From: Rivularia sp. PCC 7116
GTDB taxonomy: Bacteria > Cyanobacteriota > Cyanobacteriia > Cyanobacteriales > Nostocaceae
Assembly: GCF_000316665.1 (NCBI RefSeq)
Contig: NC_019678.1
Coordinates: forward strand, 5,580,001 to 5,644,000
DNA length: 64,000 nucleotides
Direction of reading: 5' to 3'
Shown: positions 8,347 to 17,850 of the stretch, piece by piece
Layout of the letters: every line of letters begins with the position of its first letter
How positions within the stretch are numbered: position 1 is the first letter of the stretch
Notes under the pieces: generated by a model
Database searches by the model: none
What the model was told of the DNA's origin: nothing
What the model saw: only the letters and a program-made list of their open reading frames with translations
Program-made: the position numbers and the translations under genes

Positions 8347-11300
8347 TTAATGGATAAATTCTTGCTTTTACATCTTCAATAGAAGTTGAATTAGAAAGCT
8401 TAATACTTGTTTCTCGACGAATCTGAAGGTTGGGATTAATCGATGACCTGTTACATTGTCTTCTATAAGGATGAGAAAGCCAATTCCAACTTCCAATAAT
8501 AGCAAATTTACTATCGCAAACCAGGATTTTTTCGTTAGTTCCTTCACTTTCAAGATGCTTATCTCCACCTAAGCGGGTGAAATGGGAATTAGAATAATCA
8601 GAAAATAATTCTGTTAAATCTTTCTCCAATGATGCATCATTATTATCATTTTCAACATCTCTACTGTTTAGATTACCGTAAATTACTATTACCTTAACTC
8701 CTCTTTCCAAAGCTGAAACAATATCATCAGCAAATCGTTTGGATTCACTACCACGAATCCAAGGTGTGACAATAATTAATTCTTCTTCAGCTTGTTCAAT
8801 AGCATCTTTAAAAATTTCTAAGTGTTCGCAATCATAAACCGGATTATCTTGTGGTTTTAATTGAGGAACTTCTCTTTCAAATTTGTAATCATTAATATCT
8901 CCATTTTCCCGAATATGTTCTACAAGCTGACGGGTATAACTTCCACCTTCCTCTAACCTGTAAAGATTACCAACTAAAATAAATAATTCTTTCGCTCTAG
9001 AAACAGCGACGTTGAGAAGATTTGGTCGTCTGTTAATCCAAACAATCTTACCACTATCTTGAGAACGACAAGCCATAGTAGAAAGAATAATAACCTTTTT
9101 CTCAGCACCTTGAAAAGTGTGAACGGTTCCAATAGAGTTTTTATCAAATCTAGAAAATTTTTGAGTTAAACTTTCTTTTAACGCACCTGAATGAATTTTA
9201 AATGGTGAAATTACGCCTATATCTTCTAATGAATAACCTTGATTAACTAAATGCTGTACTAACTCACATACCGCTGTTACTTCTTCTTGATTTACATTAT
9301 TTATGATATTTCCTTCAATGTTATGAGCAATCAAATTTGTTCCCAATAGTGAGGGAGTTGTTTCTGTCATCACTTCTAAGCCATATCCAGCAATATTATC
9401 GCAATATTCGATAATTTGAGGTTGACAGCGATAATGTTCTCTTAATTTAATTCCCTTACCTTTATCTTCATCTTCCCCACTAGCTCCAGCAGCTCGATGA
9501 TAGGTAGTAGCGCTATATTCTTCTTCTGGACTGTAACGATGGTAATCAATTTCAGCTAATCCTTTATCAAGAAACGCTGTTTGACGATAGTTCTCCCGTC
9601 TTTTTCGACTTAAAGTAATTATAGGTTCAATTTGTAACGGGTCTCCGACTATAATAGCTTGATGCGATCGCACTAATAAAGGAAAAGCTTTGTGTTGATC
9701 AATCATTCCTGCTTCGTCTAAAATTGTGCGGTCAACGCATTGTTCAATCCAAGGGAGCATATTTCGGATTGAATGTAATGTAGTGGTGATGACGGGAAAC
9801 ATCAAACTGACATTCTTTAGATGTTCGTCTAGATTTTCTTTTATTTTACGTATATCTTTCCAGTTTCCTGAAAGAAAGCTTTTGTATAGTTCTAAAGAAG
9901 CTTTTACACTCTCTTGATTGCAAAGTGCTTGTTGAGTCAGAAATTCCTGGGATAATCTAAATAATTTTTTGTGTTTCTCGTGATAATCACTATGAAAATA
10001 ATGATAAAAATCTTTCAGTTGAGATTCTAACCTTTTCTCTATGGTTGTTAATTCTGTAAGTAATGTATTCAGTTGGTTATCATAACGCTCAATTTTATCA
10101 GATAATTCTTGTAATTCTTCCTTGATATTTTGTAACTCTCTTACTCGTTCAAGTCTTTCTTCAACCTGTCTTGTTTGTTGAACTAAAACAGTACGACTAA
10201 TTGGATTTTCTACTTCAAAAGGGGTATCAATAGTTTGTAGAATATATGGTTCACATTTTTTCTGAGTTCTACGCAAAATCTTTTTTTCATTTGTGCCAGT
10301 TAACCACAGCCAGAATTTTTTCCACCAAGGTAAATTACTCCCTGGTAACTGTGATAGCTCATTTTCAAAAATAACTTTAATTTTTTTATATACTTCAATT
10401 GGAAGTTGTGCAAATTGTTCTAATTCCGTAGCTCCAGCTTCATATCGATTTTTAGAAGTCTTCGATTTCTCTAATTTTGATTCAAGTACTTGTATTTTTG
10501 ACTCAAGCTGAGGTTTTTTCTCCTCATCTAACTTACGTTGAGCGCGTAAATTTAAATAATTCTTCTCTTGTTCGTTCAAGTATGCTTGGATATTTTTTAT
10601 TTCTTCTGCAATAGTATCGTGATTACTCTCATCAAAATGATTTAATTGTAAATAATTAATTGCTGATTGTAATTTTATGACAGCATTCTCACTAATAGTT
10701 TTTTTATTACCACCTTTTAAATAAAATAATTCATCTTCTAATTCTTCATCCAATTTATCAACCACATTATCAACTGCTTTATTATTAGTACTGCTAATAA
10801 CCGTCAAATTATTAATATCTTCACCAGTTTCAATTAAATGAATAGCACGTTTAACTACCTGTTGAGCGATGACATGAAGAATAAGAGTGGTTTTTCCAGA
10901 ACCCGGTGGTCCCTGTACAGCAGTTATAGGTTCGCTTTGAGAATGTTTTATCGCAGTTAATTGTGAATTAGCTGGTGGATATTCAGTAGGAAAAGCACCC
11001 ATATAAGCAACTTCATGTTCCGCTGGTTGAGGTACACCGAATAGATATTCACGAGCAGGATGTCCTTTTGACCACTTTTTATCACCTGATTTAATGTCTT
11101 TAAAATCTGCCTTAAGATTATAAGAAAATCCCCCTCCACCCCACTCAAATAAATATGGTTGTCGTTTAATTCGGTAACGAGAACTACTTACATTCTGCAT
11201 CCATTGCTTGTAAGTTTGAAACTTCATCTCAAAACTTGTTTCCAGAAATACCCGCAACCCATCCTGAGTAATCAAATTTTCCCGTTGTTCCTCATCCAAC

Positions 11301-11701
11301 CTTAAAAATCTAGCTAAGTTGTCTCCAGCTTCGGTAACCTTCAGTTCATCAATATTCCATCCTTCCTGTTGATATTCCCCTTTGAGGATAGATGTAACAT
11401 CCAAGCTAAATAAAGGACACAAAAATTTTTTCTTATCAGTATCAATAACTTGTGGAAATGACAACACCCATGTTATCTCTTGTTGAGATTTCTTTCCTGG
11501 TTTGAGTTTATCTTGCAGTTTTGAAAATTCAGGTTGTTCAATTAGTACGCGATCGCCATTTAAACTCACACCATCTTCGTATACTTTACCTTTTTTACGA
11601 GCTTCTTCATCAGCTTGAACTCTGGCATTACTGTAATCATCCAACTCAATGTAGTCGAACCATGCGTCAAGAATTAAATCTAATTTTCTAGCTACGTTCA
11701 A
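8339..11701 (-). CDS. Superfamily 1 (Upf1/Dna2-like) helicase with C-terminal PLD-like domain
   Basis: 1,120 residues. Walker A GPPGSGKTT at about 264-272, a coiled-coil insertion at ~360-620, Walker B as TILDEAGMID, motif III VGDPLQIEPI, and C-terminal helicase motifs GTVHTFQGAEKKVIILS and LLNVAVSRAKELFILVGN. Residues ~960-1090 form a phospholipase-D-like domain (ELIIVTPWI ... EKILVCDSKFAIIGSWNW). In its HKD motif the His is replaced: NEK-ILVC-D instead of HxK-x4-D. The start codon is TTG at 11701, supported by GGAGG six bases upstream. Helicase-PLD fusions are common in prokaryotic defence loci. It overlaps the EAD1-SUMF1 gene by 8 bp at the 3' end. Confidence 0.85.
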   Translation of the reverse strand: MNVARKLDLILDAWFDYIELDDYSNARVQADEEARKKGKVYEDGVSLNGDRVLIEQPEFSKLQDKLKPGKKSQQEITWVLSFPQVIDTDKKKFLCPLFSLDVTSILKGEYQQEGWNIDELKVTEAGDNLARFLRLDEEQRENLITQDGLRVFLETSFEMKFQTYKQWMQNVSSSRYRIKRQPYLFEWGGGGFSYNLKADFKDIKSGDKKWSKGHPAREYLFGVPQPAEHEVAYMGAFPTEYPPANSQLTAIKHSQSEPITAVQGPPGSGKTTLILHVIAQQVVKRAIHLIETGEDINNLTVISSTNNKAVDNVVDKLDEELEDELFYLKGGNKKTISENAVIKLQSAINYLQLNHFDESNHDTIAEEIKNIQAYLNEQEKNYLNLRAQRKLDEEKKPQLESKIQVLESKLEKSKTSKNRYEAGATELEQFAQLPIEVYKKIKVIFENELSQLPGSNLPWWKKFWLWLTGTNEKKILRRTQKKCEPYILQTIDTPFEVENPISRTVLVQQTRQVEERLERVRELQNIKEELQELSDKIERYDNQLNTLLTELTTIEKRLESQLKDFYHYFHSDYHEKHKKLFRLSQEFLTQQALCNQESVKASLELYKSFLSGNWKDIRKIKENLDEHLKNVSLMFPVITTTLHSIRNMLPWIEQCVDRTILDEAGMIDQHKAFPLLVRSHQAIIVGDPLQIEPIITLSRKRRENYRQTAFLDKGLAEIDYHRYSPEEEYSATTYHRAAGASGEDEDKGKGIKLREHYRCQPQIIEYCDNIAGYGLEVMTETTPSLLGTNLIAHNIEGNIINNVNQEEVTAVCELVQHLVNQGYSLEDIGVISPFKIHSGALKESLTQKFSRFDKNSIGTVHTFQGAEKKVIILSTMACRSQDSGKIVWINRRPNLLNVAVSRAKELFILVGNLYRLEEGGSYTRQLVEHIRENGDINDYKFEREVPQLKPQDNPVYDCEHLEIFKDAIEQAEEELIIVTPWIRGSESKRFADDIVSALERGVKVIVIYGNLNSRDVENDNNDASLEKDLTELFSDYSNSHFTRLGGDKHLESEGTNEKILVCDSKFAIIGSWNWLSHPYRRQCNRSSINPNLQIRRETSIKLSNSTSIEDVKARIYPLIR

Positions 11702-12091
11702 GACTACCTCCAGATTACTGTGGTGGGTTTTATACTCTGAATAACATTAGTTTAATATAATACTAAGCAAATTTTACAAGCGATCGAGGTTTTCTTGGTG
11801 CCAATTATTCTCTGTAAGTAAATAAGAGATTAATTAAAAGAAGATTTGAGTGTTACTGAAACTTTAAAAGCAGCGATCTAATCCATACTTCCAAAAAATT
11901 TTTAAGCTACAATCAAATAATCATTTGTATCAATAAAAGTAATACAGTAAAAACACTACTGATAAGTAGTCGTGCAAAATTAATTTTACCCGCACTGAAA
12001 GCTTGAAGTTATTGGGATTGCTTCGTTCCTCGCAATGACTATACACAATTAATTTTGCCTTTGTCACAATACGAGCGTTGGTGCGTGATAC

Positions 12092-12273
12092 TATAGCAAT
12101 CCTAGATGAATCATGAGAAAATACTGAGCTTTATTCAAATAAGTAAGTTAAATTTTTAATTCTTGTTTTGACGCTAAATTAAGCTTTAAGGCAATAAAGT
12201 AGATTAATACTGACCTTAATAAATACTCTAGTTAAATTACGTAATTTCTCATATATGATTTAGGATTGCTATA
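12092..12273. mobile_element. MITE-like element flanked by TA
   Basis: Left end 12092-12120 and right end 12245-12273 are inverted repeats matching at 24 of 29 positions; the outer 13 (TATAGCAATCCTA) are perfect and the inner ATGAGAAA is also kept. The outermost TA on each side fits a TA target duplication, as in IS630/Tc1-type elements. No ORF inside. It lies in the 724-bp gap 11702-12425 between the helicase and the NERD gene. Apart from the repeat at 12320 and a short GATTGCTTCGTTCCTCGCAA repeat near 12020, the rest of that gap shows nothing recognisable. Confidence 0.7.
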
Positions 12274-12319
12274 CAAGACTTATTATTACGTTTAAAATTG
12301 CTCAAAGTGTTAATTAACA

Positions 12320-12395
12320 GGAATAAAGCCCGAAGTTAATCTACACCGCCTTTTGCTGGCTCTACAATACAATGTGCCATTTGCGGCTATTCCTA
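12320..12395. repeat. Diverged dispersed repeat, copy 1
   Basis: Starts GGAATAAAG, passes through ATCTACACC and AATGTGCCA, and ends TGCGGCTATTCCTA. A second copy at about 37980-38058 shares these blocks at roughly 70 percent identity by eye. The ends AGGAATA/TATTCCT are short inverted repeats, so it could be a small mobile element relic. Confidence 0.5.
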
Positions 12396-12425
12396 ATACT
12401 TTTAGAGAAATGATAAAGAACCCAT

Positions 12426-13082
12426 TCACTTATCTAATCTCAACAAAGTATCAACCAAATTACCGAGACTAACTACATAAACGCCATTAACTTCATCATT
12501 AGAAATATCTACACCACCCCTGGTAAAACAAAGCATTGCAGTTACCCACTTTATACCTTTCAAAAGCCTAACTTCTTTTGCTTGTCCTTTCACTTTATAA
12601 AGTAGATTGCCTTCTCTAAAATCATAAATATTTTTACCATAACGTCTTCTTAAACGTCCGCTTTCAGATATTTTTGTTCCACCATGAGACTTAACATCAA
12701 TTACGTACCAGTTATCTTTGGGTGAATGCAACACTATATCGGCATCTCCCCATTTTTTTATTCGCAAATTATATTCAATTTGCCATTTTTGTAATTCTAA
12801 GACATTTAATATATCGGCTACATCAGTTTCGGCTTTAGCACCGCGTCGAGCATCTAAAGCTCGTTGTTGAAAGTATTTACCGCTACGATAAAAATAGTAT
12901 GAACTACTGAAACCCGTAAATAAAAACAAAACTCCTATTGAAGAAGTACTGTAAATAATAAATAAACATAGTGTTGCTATTGCAACACCCGCAGCTAGAA
13001 AATAACGTATCATTGCTGATAACTTTCTTTTTCTAGCTAATTTACGGATATATTCACCCGGTTGTTTTATTCTTGTTGACAA
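12426..13082 (-). CDS. Membrane-anchored NERD-domain (nuclease-related) protein
   Basis: 218 residues. Two adjacent membrane helices (about 24-70) are followed by a cytoplasmic NERD domain: RRGAKAETDVADILN, WGDADIVL and WYVIDVKSH, giving the D...(V/I)DxK pattern of restriction-endonuclease-like folds. Substrate unknown; NERD proteins occur in plasmids, defence loci and membrane-bound stress proteins. The frame opens with TTG at 13082 and no strong Shine-Dalgarno; a start at the ATG encoding MIRYFLAAG (residue 24) is possible but would shorten the basic N-terminus. It lies on the same strand as the helicase, 0.7 kb away. Confidence 0.75.
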   Translation of the reverse strand: MSTRIKQPGEYIRKLARKRKLSAMIRYFLAAGVAIATLCLFIIYSTSSIGVLFLFTGFSSSYYFYRSGKYFQQRALDARRGAKAETDVADILNVLELQKWQIEYNLRIKKWGDADIVLHSPKDNWYVIDVKSHGGTKISESGRLRRRYGKNIYDFREGNLLYKVKGQAKEVRLLKGIKWVTAMLCFTRGGVDISNDEVNGVYVVSLGNLVDTLLRLDK

Positions 13083-13265
13083 CTTTTTAGTTAGTTAAAA
13101 TATATTAAAAGTATGTATTATAATTAAGCTTTTTCAGCATATTTGATACTTAACTTTACGTTTAAAAAACTACTGTTAATTATTGCCAAAACAAAATTAT
13201 CAGTGTTACTAATATTATTGATAATTATTTCTTTGTTTTACTGTTACAGCATTACCCAAAATATA

Positions 13266-13844
13266 TTATTCCCAAATTTTCTGCATATTAAGCACAAATC
13301 CAGGTAAAATGTCTTCTCCAGAAAGAGTTTCAGGTAATCTCAAAACTTCGACATCTTTACCAGGACGATAAATTTCTACTTCCTGCTTTTTACGCTTTAT
13401 CAGCCAACCCAAACGGCAGCCATTTTCAATATATTCAATCATCTTATTTTGCAGTTTTTTCACATTATCGGAAGGTGACATGATTTCAATCACAAAATCG
13501 GGACAAAGAGGAATAAATTGTTCTTTTTGTTCCTTTGTTAAACCATTCCAACGAGACTTTTCTACCCAAGAAACATCTGGCGAACGGTCTGCACCAGATG
13601 GTAATGTAAATCCAGTTGATGAATCAAAAACTTCGCCGAGTTGCTTTTCTTCGTTCCACAAATATATTTGAGCGTTAATACTAGAGTTACTTCTCCCCGT
13701 TTCTCCTCCTGTGGGTGGCATAACAATTAATTCCCCTTCAGCGTTACGTTCTAGTTTTAATTCTGGGTTTATTTCACATAGTTGATAAAATTGTTCTCGG
13801 GTAAGTTTAATTATCGGATTTAAGTTGAATGTAAGTGAAGTCAT
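13266..13844 (-). CDS. Uma2-family (DUF820) endonuclease-like protein
   Basis: 192 residues, full length for the family. Shows LTREQFYQLCEINPELKLER, GELIVMPPTGGETG, the acidic site RSPDVSWVEKSRW, and PDFVIEIMSPSDN with downstream MIEYIENGCRLGWLIK. These are the usual Uma2 motifs of a PD-(D/E)XK-like fold. The family is hugely expanded in cyanobacteria and its biological target is not known. Upstream there is no clear Shine-Dalgarno. Transcribed in the same direction as the NERD gene and the unknown gene at 13925, but spacing does not prove an operon. Confidence 0.85.
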   Translation of the reverse strand: MTSLTFNLNPIIKLTREQFYQLCEINPELKLERNAEGELIVMPPTGGETGRSNSSINAQIYLWNEEKQLGEVFDSSTGFTLPSGADRSPDVSWVEKSRWNGLTKEQKEQFIPLCPDFVIEIMSPSDNVKKLQNKMIEYIENGCRLGWLIKRKKQEVEIYRPGKDVEVLRLPETLSGEDILPGFVLNMQKIWE

Positions 13845-13924
13845 ACAATTTTATATTAATAATTATTCCCTCTATCTCTTCCCAATGCCCAATGCCCTAT
13901 TCCCAATTACCAATCCCCTATTTT

Positions 13925-14398
13925 TTAATTAGTAGCATAATCTAAAACTCTTTCCCAACCCCAACGCCAAGCAGTTTCTATCAACATTTCTTTACCGTTT
14001 ATAAATACAATATATTCCTTACCGCTTTCATAAATAATATCGGCAACAAGTTGATTGCGCTTGTCATATCCCCAGATTTTTGCAGCACCTTCCCACCATT
14101 TTTGTCCAGGAGACTTTAAATTTGGTAAATCCAGATATTCATCACGCCATTTTACTGGTTTCCATTTCTCATTTAGCGATCGCACTAAAATAACGCTGGC
14201 ATGATATTCATATTTTTGCTCCTGCAACCATAATATATAGCTAATTGCTGCTCTTAAAGCATCTTCGAGTCCGTCTGAACAATCTTCCAAAGCATCCCAT
14301 ACTTGGGAATGCGAAAAATTCACACCAACAACAGCCAAAGCTCTTTCGTACTGTTTAAATATTTCGTATTCTACTGAATCTTTATTGTCTAACCACAC
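13925..14398 (-). CDS. Hypothetical protein, Trp-rich
   Basis: 157 residues, soluble, not recognised. It is rich in tryptophan and acidic residues (WDALEDCSDGLEDALRAAI, GQKWWEGAAKIWGYD, TAWRWGWERVLDYATN). The start is GTG at 14398, with GGAG nine bases upstream, which supports it as a real gene. It ends close to the Uma2 gene on the same strand. No membrane segments, signal peptide or known motif. It could be a partner or immunity-type protein of the neighbouring island, but nothing in the sequence shows this. Confidence 0.6.
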   Translation of the reverse strand: MWLDNKDSVEYEIFKQYERALAVVGVNFSHSQVWDALEDCSDGLEDALRAAISYILWLQEQKYEYHASVILVRSLNEKWKPVKWRDEYLDLPNLKSPGQKWWEGAAKIWGYDKRNQLVADIIYESGKEYIVFINGKEMLIETAWRWGWERVLDYATN

Positions 14399-14605
14399 TT
14401 TTAATTACTCCGCTTAAAATAAATATTATTAATATTCTTTAATTAAGATTGCATTTGAACACTTTATTTTAATGTAACAATATATGTATTTATGCTAGAT
14501 ATATTGAGTTAAATTTTTTACTATAATCATACATAAATAAAATGATAGAAGTCATCAAAACTTTTAAGAGTCAATTAAGAGTAAATAGTTTATAAATTTC
14601 AGCAA

Positions 14606-15520
14606 ATGAGTCAAACTTATCTAGATGTCGCACGACAAGGTAAAAACAGTTGGTGGCGCTATCTATTAGGAATAATAATTATACTGTTTTTCTGGTTATT
14701 ATTAGGTGGTATCGTCTCAGGTCTTTTAATATTTTCACGTTTCGCAAATCAAGGATTTAGTCAGGCGGAGTTGATAAAGCAAATAGAAGCTTTTTTAAGA
14801 ACACCTTCGCTGCAAGTTTACTTAATTATAAACGTTCAATTTCTCTTTTTTATGCTCGGAATATTTCTGAGTATGCGGTGGCTGCATCAGCGTCGTTTTT
14901 TAACTTTAGTTGGTGCAGATGCCAAAATTCGATGGCAACGATTCTTGCAAGGATTTGGAGTCTGGTTTTTAATTCAATTAATTATTTTTGCTGTCGGTTA
15001 TATATTACAGCCAGACAATTTAGAATTTGCTTTTAAACCAGTTCAATGGTTGACTTTGCTAGCTTGTGCTGTTGTATTAACCCCCATACAAACTTCTGCT
15101 GAAGAGTTATTTTTTCGCGGCTATATATTGCAGGGCTTCGGATTAATTACAAAACAACCATTACTATTAATGATTATTAATGGTTTTTTGTTTATGCTAC
15201 CCCATTTAGGCAATCCAGAAGTTCAAAGAGGATTGTTATGGATGGCTTTATACTACTTTGCTTTTGGTGTTTTTTGTTCCTTATTAACCCTCAAAGATAA
15301 TCGATTAGAACTAGCTTTAGGCGCTCATGCTGCAAATAACTTGTTCATCATATTATTTGTTAGCACAAAAGATTCAGCAGTACCCGTACCTGCAATGTGG
15401 TTAGTTAAAGAAATTGGCGAACCGCAATGGGGAGTAATATGGTTTTTGGTTAAATGTAGTTTGTTTTATTTAATTATTTTTGGTTTAAGAAAGAAGGGAA
15501 TAGTGAGCAGTGAGCAGTGA
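14606..15520 (+). CDS. CPBP-family intramembrane glutamic endopeptidase
   Basis: 304 residues with about eight membrane helices. The three catalytic motifs of the CPBP/Abi (PF02517) family are present: EELFFRG (EExxxR) near residue 170, FMLPH near 199 and GAHAANN near 245. These integral membrane proteases process prenylated or hydrophobic substrates and in bacteria are often tied to bacteriocin immunity or membrane protein turnover. The last residues (VSSEQ) and the stop codon are supplied by the AGTGAGCAGTGA short tandem repeat that begins at ~15502, so the native C-terminus may have been replaced. Confidence 0.85.
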   Translation: MSQTYLDVARQGKNSWWRYLLGIIIILFFWLLLGGIVSGLLIFSRFANQGFSQAELIKQIEAFLRTPSLQVYLIINVQFLFFMLGIFLSMRWLHQRRFLTLVGADAKIRWQRFLQGFGVWFLIQLIIFAVGYILQPDNLEFAFKPVQWLTLLACAVVLTPIQTSAEELFFRGYILQGFGLITKQPLLLMIINGFLFMLPHLGNPEVQRGLLWMALYYFAFGVFCSLLTLKDNRLELALGAHAANNLFIILFVSTKDSAVPVPAMWLVKEIGEPQWGVIWFLVKCSLFYLIIFGLRKKGIVSSEQ

Positions 15521-15604
15521 ACAGTGAACAGTGAGCAGTTACCAATTACCAATTACCAATTACCAATTACCCGTTACCAATTACCAATTACCAATTACCA
15601 ATTC
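15502..15604. repeat. Heptamer-type short tandem repeat tract
   Basis: AGTGAGC/AGTGAAC units run into about ten CAATTAC/CCAATTA units, with a seven-base period. Similar tracts occur at about 20655-20697, 22138-22172, 22893-22970, 23154-23205, 24030-24070, 27545-27590, 38078-38101, 47495-47545 and 56830-57012. This is the STRR type of repeat known from filamentous cyanobacteria. It provides the stop codon of the CPBP gene. Confidence 0.85.
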
Positions 15605-15657
15605 TGGTAAAATCAGTTTTTATGTAAACTGCAAACTGCGAACGGGAGAAAACAGGG

Positions 15658-16380
15658 GTGCTGACACTCGGTGTAAATATCGATCATATTGCCACTATTC
15701 GACAAGCTCGACGGACGGTGGAACCAGATCCCGTTGCGGCTGCGGTGCTGGCTGAGTTGGGTGGTGCTGATGGTATTACCGTACATTTAAGGGAAGATAG
15801 AAGGCATATTCAAGATAGGGATGTCCGAATTCTGCGAGAAACTGTTAGAACTCATCTGAATTTGGAAATGGCTGCTACCGATGAAATGTTAGCGATCGCT
15901 CTCGATATTAAGCCCGATTATGTAACTCTAGTACCGGAAAAGCGCGAGGAAGTGACTACAGAAGGCGGTTTAGATATTGACGGTCAAGTTGATAGAATCG
16001 GTCATATAGTTGATAAGTTGCAAAGTGCTGGTATTCCCGTAAGTTTATTTATTGATGCTGAGGAATCACAGATTGAAGCATCTGTCAAGGTGAAAGCAAA
16101 ATTTATTGAACTGCATACGGGAAGATATGCAGAAGCTAAAAATGAAGTCACCAGAAATATGGAGTTGGATTTGTTAGCCTACGGTTGCAATCAAGCCAGG
16201 GAAGCAGGATTGCGAGTCAATGCCGGACATGGGCTTACCTATACCAACGTTTATCCCCTGGCGAGTATTGAAGGCATGGAAGAACTTAATATCGGTCATA
16301 CTATTGTCAGTCGCGCTGCTTTAGTTGGCATGGAAAGAGCCGTTAGAGAAATGAAACAAATTATGCACGGGAAACATTGA
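15658..16380 (+). CDS. pdxJ: Pyridoxine 5'-phosphate synthase
   Basis: 240 residues, usual length. PdxJ condenses 1-deoxyxylulose 5-phosphate with 3-amino-2-oxopropyl phosphate to make pyridoxine 5'-phosphate. Signature motifs: [16 protein letters not shown] at the N-terminus, [27 protein letters not shown] and [12 protein letters not shown] near the C-terminus. The start is GTG at 15658 with GGGAG about ten bases upstream; no ATG gives a full-length N-terminus. The coding region directly follows a short-repeat tract, so the promoter must lie in or before that repeat. Confidence 0.95.
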   Translation: MLTLGVNIDHIATIRQARRTVEPDPVAAAVLAELGGADGITVHLREDRRHIQDRDVRILRETVRTHLNLEMAATDEMLAIALDIKPDYVTLVPEKREEVTTEGGLDIDGQVDRIGHIVDKLQSAGIPVSLFIDAEESQIEASVKVKAKFIELHTGRYAEAKNEVTRNMELDLLAYGCNQAREAGLRVNAGHGLTYTNVYPLASIEGMEELNIGHTIVSRAALVGMERAVREMKQIMHGKH

Positions 16381-16981
16381 CAGTTAACAGTGAGCAGTGA
16401 ACAGTTATTCTGAATTTAGTGTCAAAAACCCGGTTTCTTTGTGATTTTAGAACCAGAAAAATATGCTTTTATGACAAGAAACCCGGTTTCAATCTGGTTC
16501 CCAGGTTCTACCTGGGAATGCAGTTAGCTCGGCTCTGCCGAGGTTGAAATCGAGGCAGAGCCTCAAGCGATGGGTTCCCAGTCGAAGACTAGGAACCAGT
16601 CAACAACCGCCTTGGAATAAATTCTTAGGCTGAAACACAAAGTCGTCTAAAGGCGACTAAATAAGGCTTTTAGTGCGTTTTAACGTACTTTGTATATGAG
16701 CCTTGAAATTGATTTCAAGGTAATCTGGTTCCCAGGTTCAACCTGGGAACTAGTATTTGGAGGCTCTGCCTCCATCAGATATGAAAATGCTGCTTCCGGT
16801 TTTTTTGCACTTAATAACTTTTGCTAAAGAGCAGGCTGCGATAAATCAACCGGCGAATAGTTAACAACGAACGGTAAGCTGCGAACAGTAAAAATATCTT
16901 GATAATTGATAATCAATAAAAGGGGTGAAAACTGCGGAATTCCTTAATTTTATTGATATACAGCCCGGAAGAAAGTTTGAT
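16381..16981. repeat. Repeat-filled intergenic region
   Basis: No convincing gene. Holds two AAACCCGGTTTCTT-type palindromes (16427-16445, 16472-16490), two copies of the CTGGTTCCCAGGTT..CCTGGGAA repeat (16494-16520 and 16724-16751) with GAGGCAGAGCCTC-type palindromes (16549-16563, 16761-16772), and a GGCGACTAAATAAGGC block near 16652. These repeat types are dispersed; another GAGGCAGAGCCTC lies at 39659-39671. Confidence 0.65.
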
Positions 16982-17764
16982 ATGAGCGCAACACAATCTC
17001 AGAATCTACCTTTGTGGGTACAGGAGAGAGACAAAATAATCGCAGGAAGTATCGACTCGGAATGGCGTGGTGGTAAACCCCCCGATTATTCTGAGTCGAA
17101 TCAAGGTTTGGCTGCCGAAAGTTTAATTCATCATCCTGCGGGTTCCCTCGAAGCTATTGTGGAAAATTTGGTGAGAGCTTTTGAATTAGAAGCTTCTTTC
17201 AAAACCAATACGAAACAGTGGTTATCGGTTGTCAACGAAAAGTTTCGCATGAGTAGCAACGGTGGTGAAGAATTTACTGCCCAAGATGTTTCTGCGGCTG
17301 GAACTTACAACTTGTTTATTGGTGAAGCTGAGGAATACAAAGCTTCTGAGGAGAACTTTGAATCATCCGGCAGACTATTCCGCAGCGCCTTCCCCAAAGG
17401 TTTTTTATGGGAAGTTTTGGAAGTTTACAGTTCTCCACCAAACGTTACATTTAAATGGCGGCATTGGGGAACTTTTAATGGTACATATAAAGACTATGCT
17501 CCTACAGGGGAAGTTGTGGAGATAATAGGAATGAGCATCGCCCGCGTTACCGATGACTTGAAAATTATCAATGTGGAACACTACTTTGACAACACTCAGT
17601 TTTTTACCAAGCTGACGAGCAGTGGAAAACATCAAAACGACAAGTCAATATGGGCTACAATCAAAAGACTTTTCTCGGGAAGACAGACAGAGCCAACATC
17701 GCAGCAGCTAGCAATTAGCTGTCCGTTTAAAAAATTAGCTAATCCTTTCAATTCTTCAAATTAA
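16982..17764 (+). CDS. SnoaL-like (NTF2-fold) domain protein
   Basis: 260 residues from the ATG at 16982, which has GGAAG ten bases upstream; the frame also opens 57 bases earlier at a GTG. The central part (LEAIVENLVRAFELEASFKT ... WEVLEVYSSPPNVTFKWRHWG ... VVEIIGMSIARVTDDLKIIN ... HYFDNTQFFTKL) follows the SnoaL/ester-cyclase pattern of a cone-shaped alpha-beta fold with a conserved hydrophobic pocket. Cyanobacteria have many such proteins; ligand or reaction unknown. It ends with a Cys-containing tail (ISCPFKKLANPF). Family call moderately secure. Confidence 0.65.
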   Translation: MSATQSQNLPLWVQERDKIIAGSIDSEWRGGKPPDYSESNQGLAAESLIHHPAGSLEAIVENLVRAFELEASFKTNTKQWLSVVNEKFRMSSNGGEEFTAQDVSAAGTYNLFIGEAEEYKASEENFESSGRLFRSAFPKGFLWEVLEVYSSPPNVTFKWRHWGTFNGTYKDYAPTGEVVEIIGMSIARVTDDLKIINVEHYFDNTQFFTKLTSSGKHQNDKSIWATIKRLFSGRQTEPTSQQLAISCPFKKLANPFNSSN

Positions 17765-17850
17765 ATTGCGCTCGGACGCAGTAATATATGCTGTGTCCCG
17801 ATTATTTGTTTAATTAATTCCGTCAACTATTCAATCGAACAAGAGTGACA

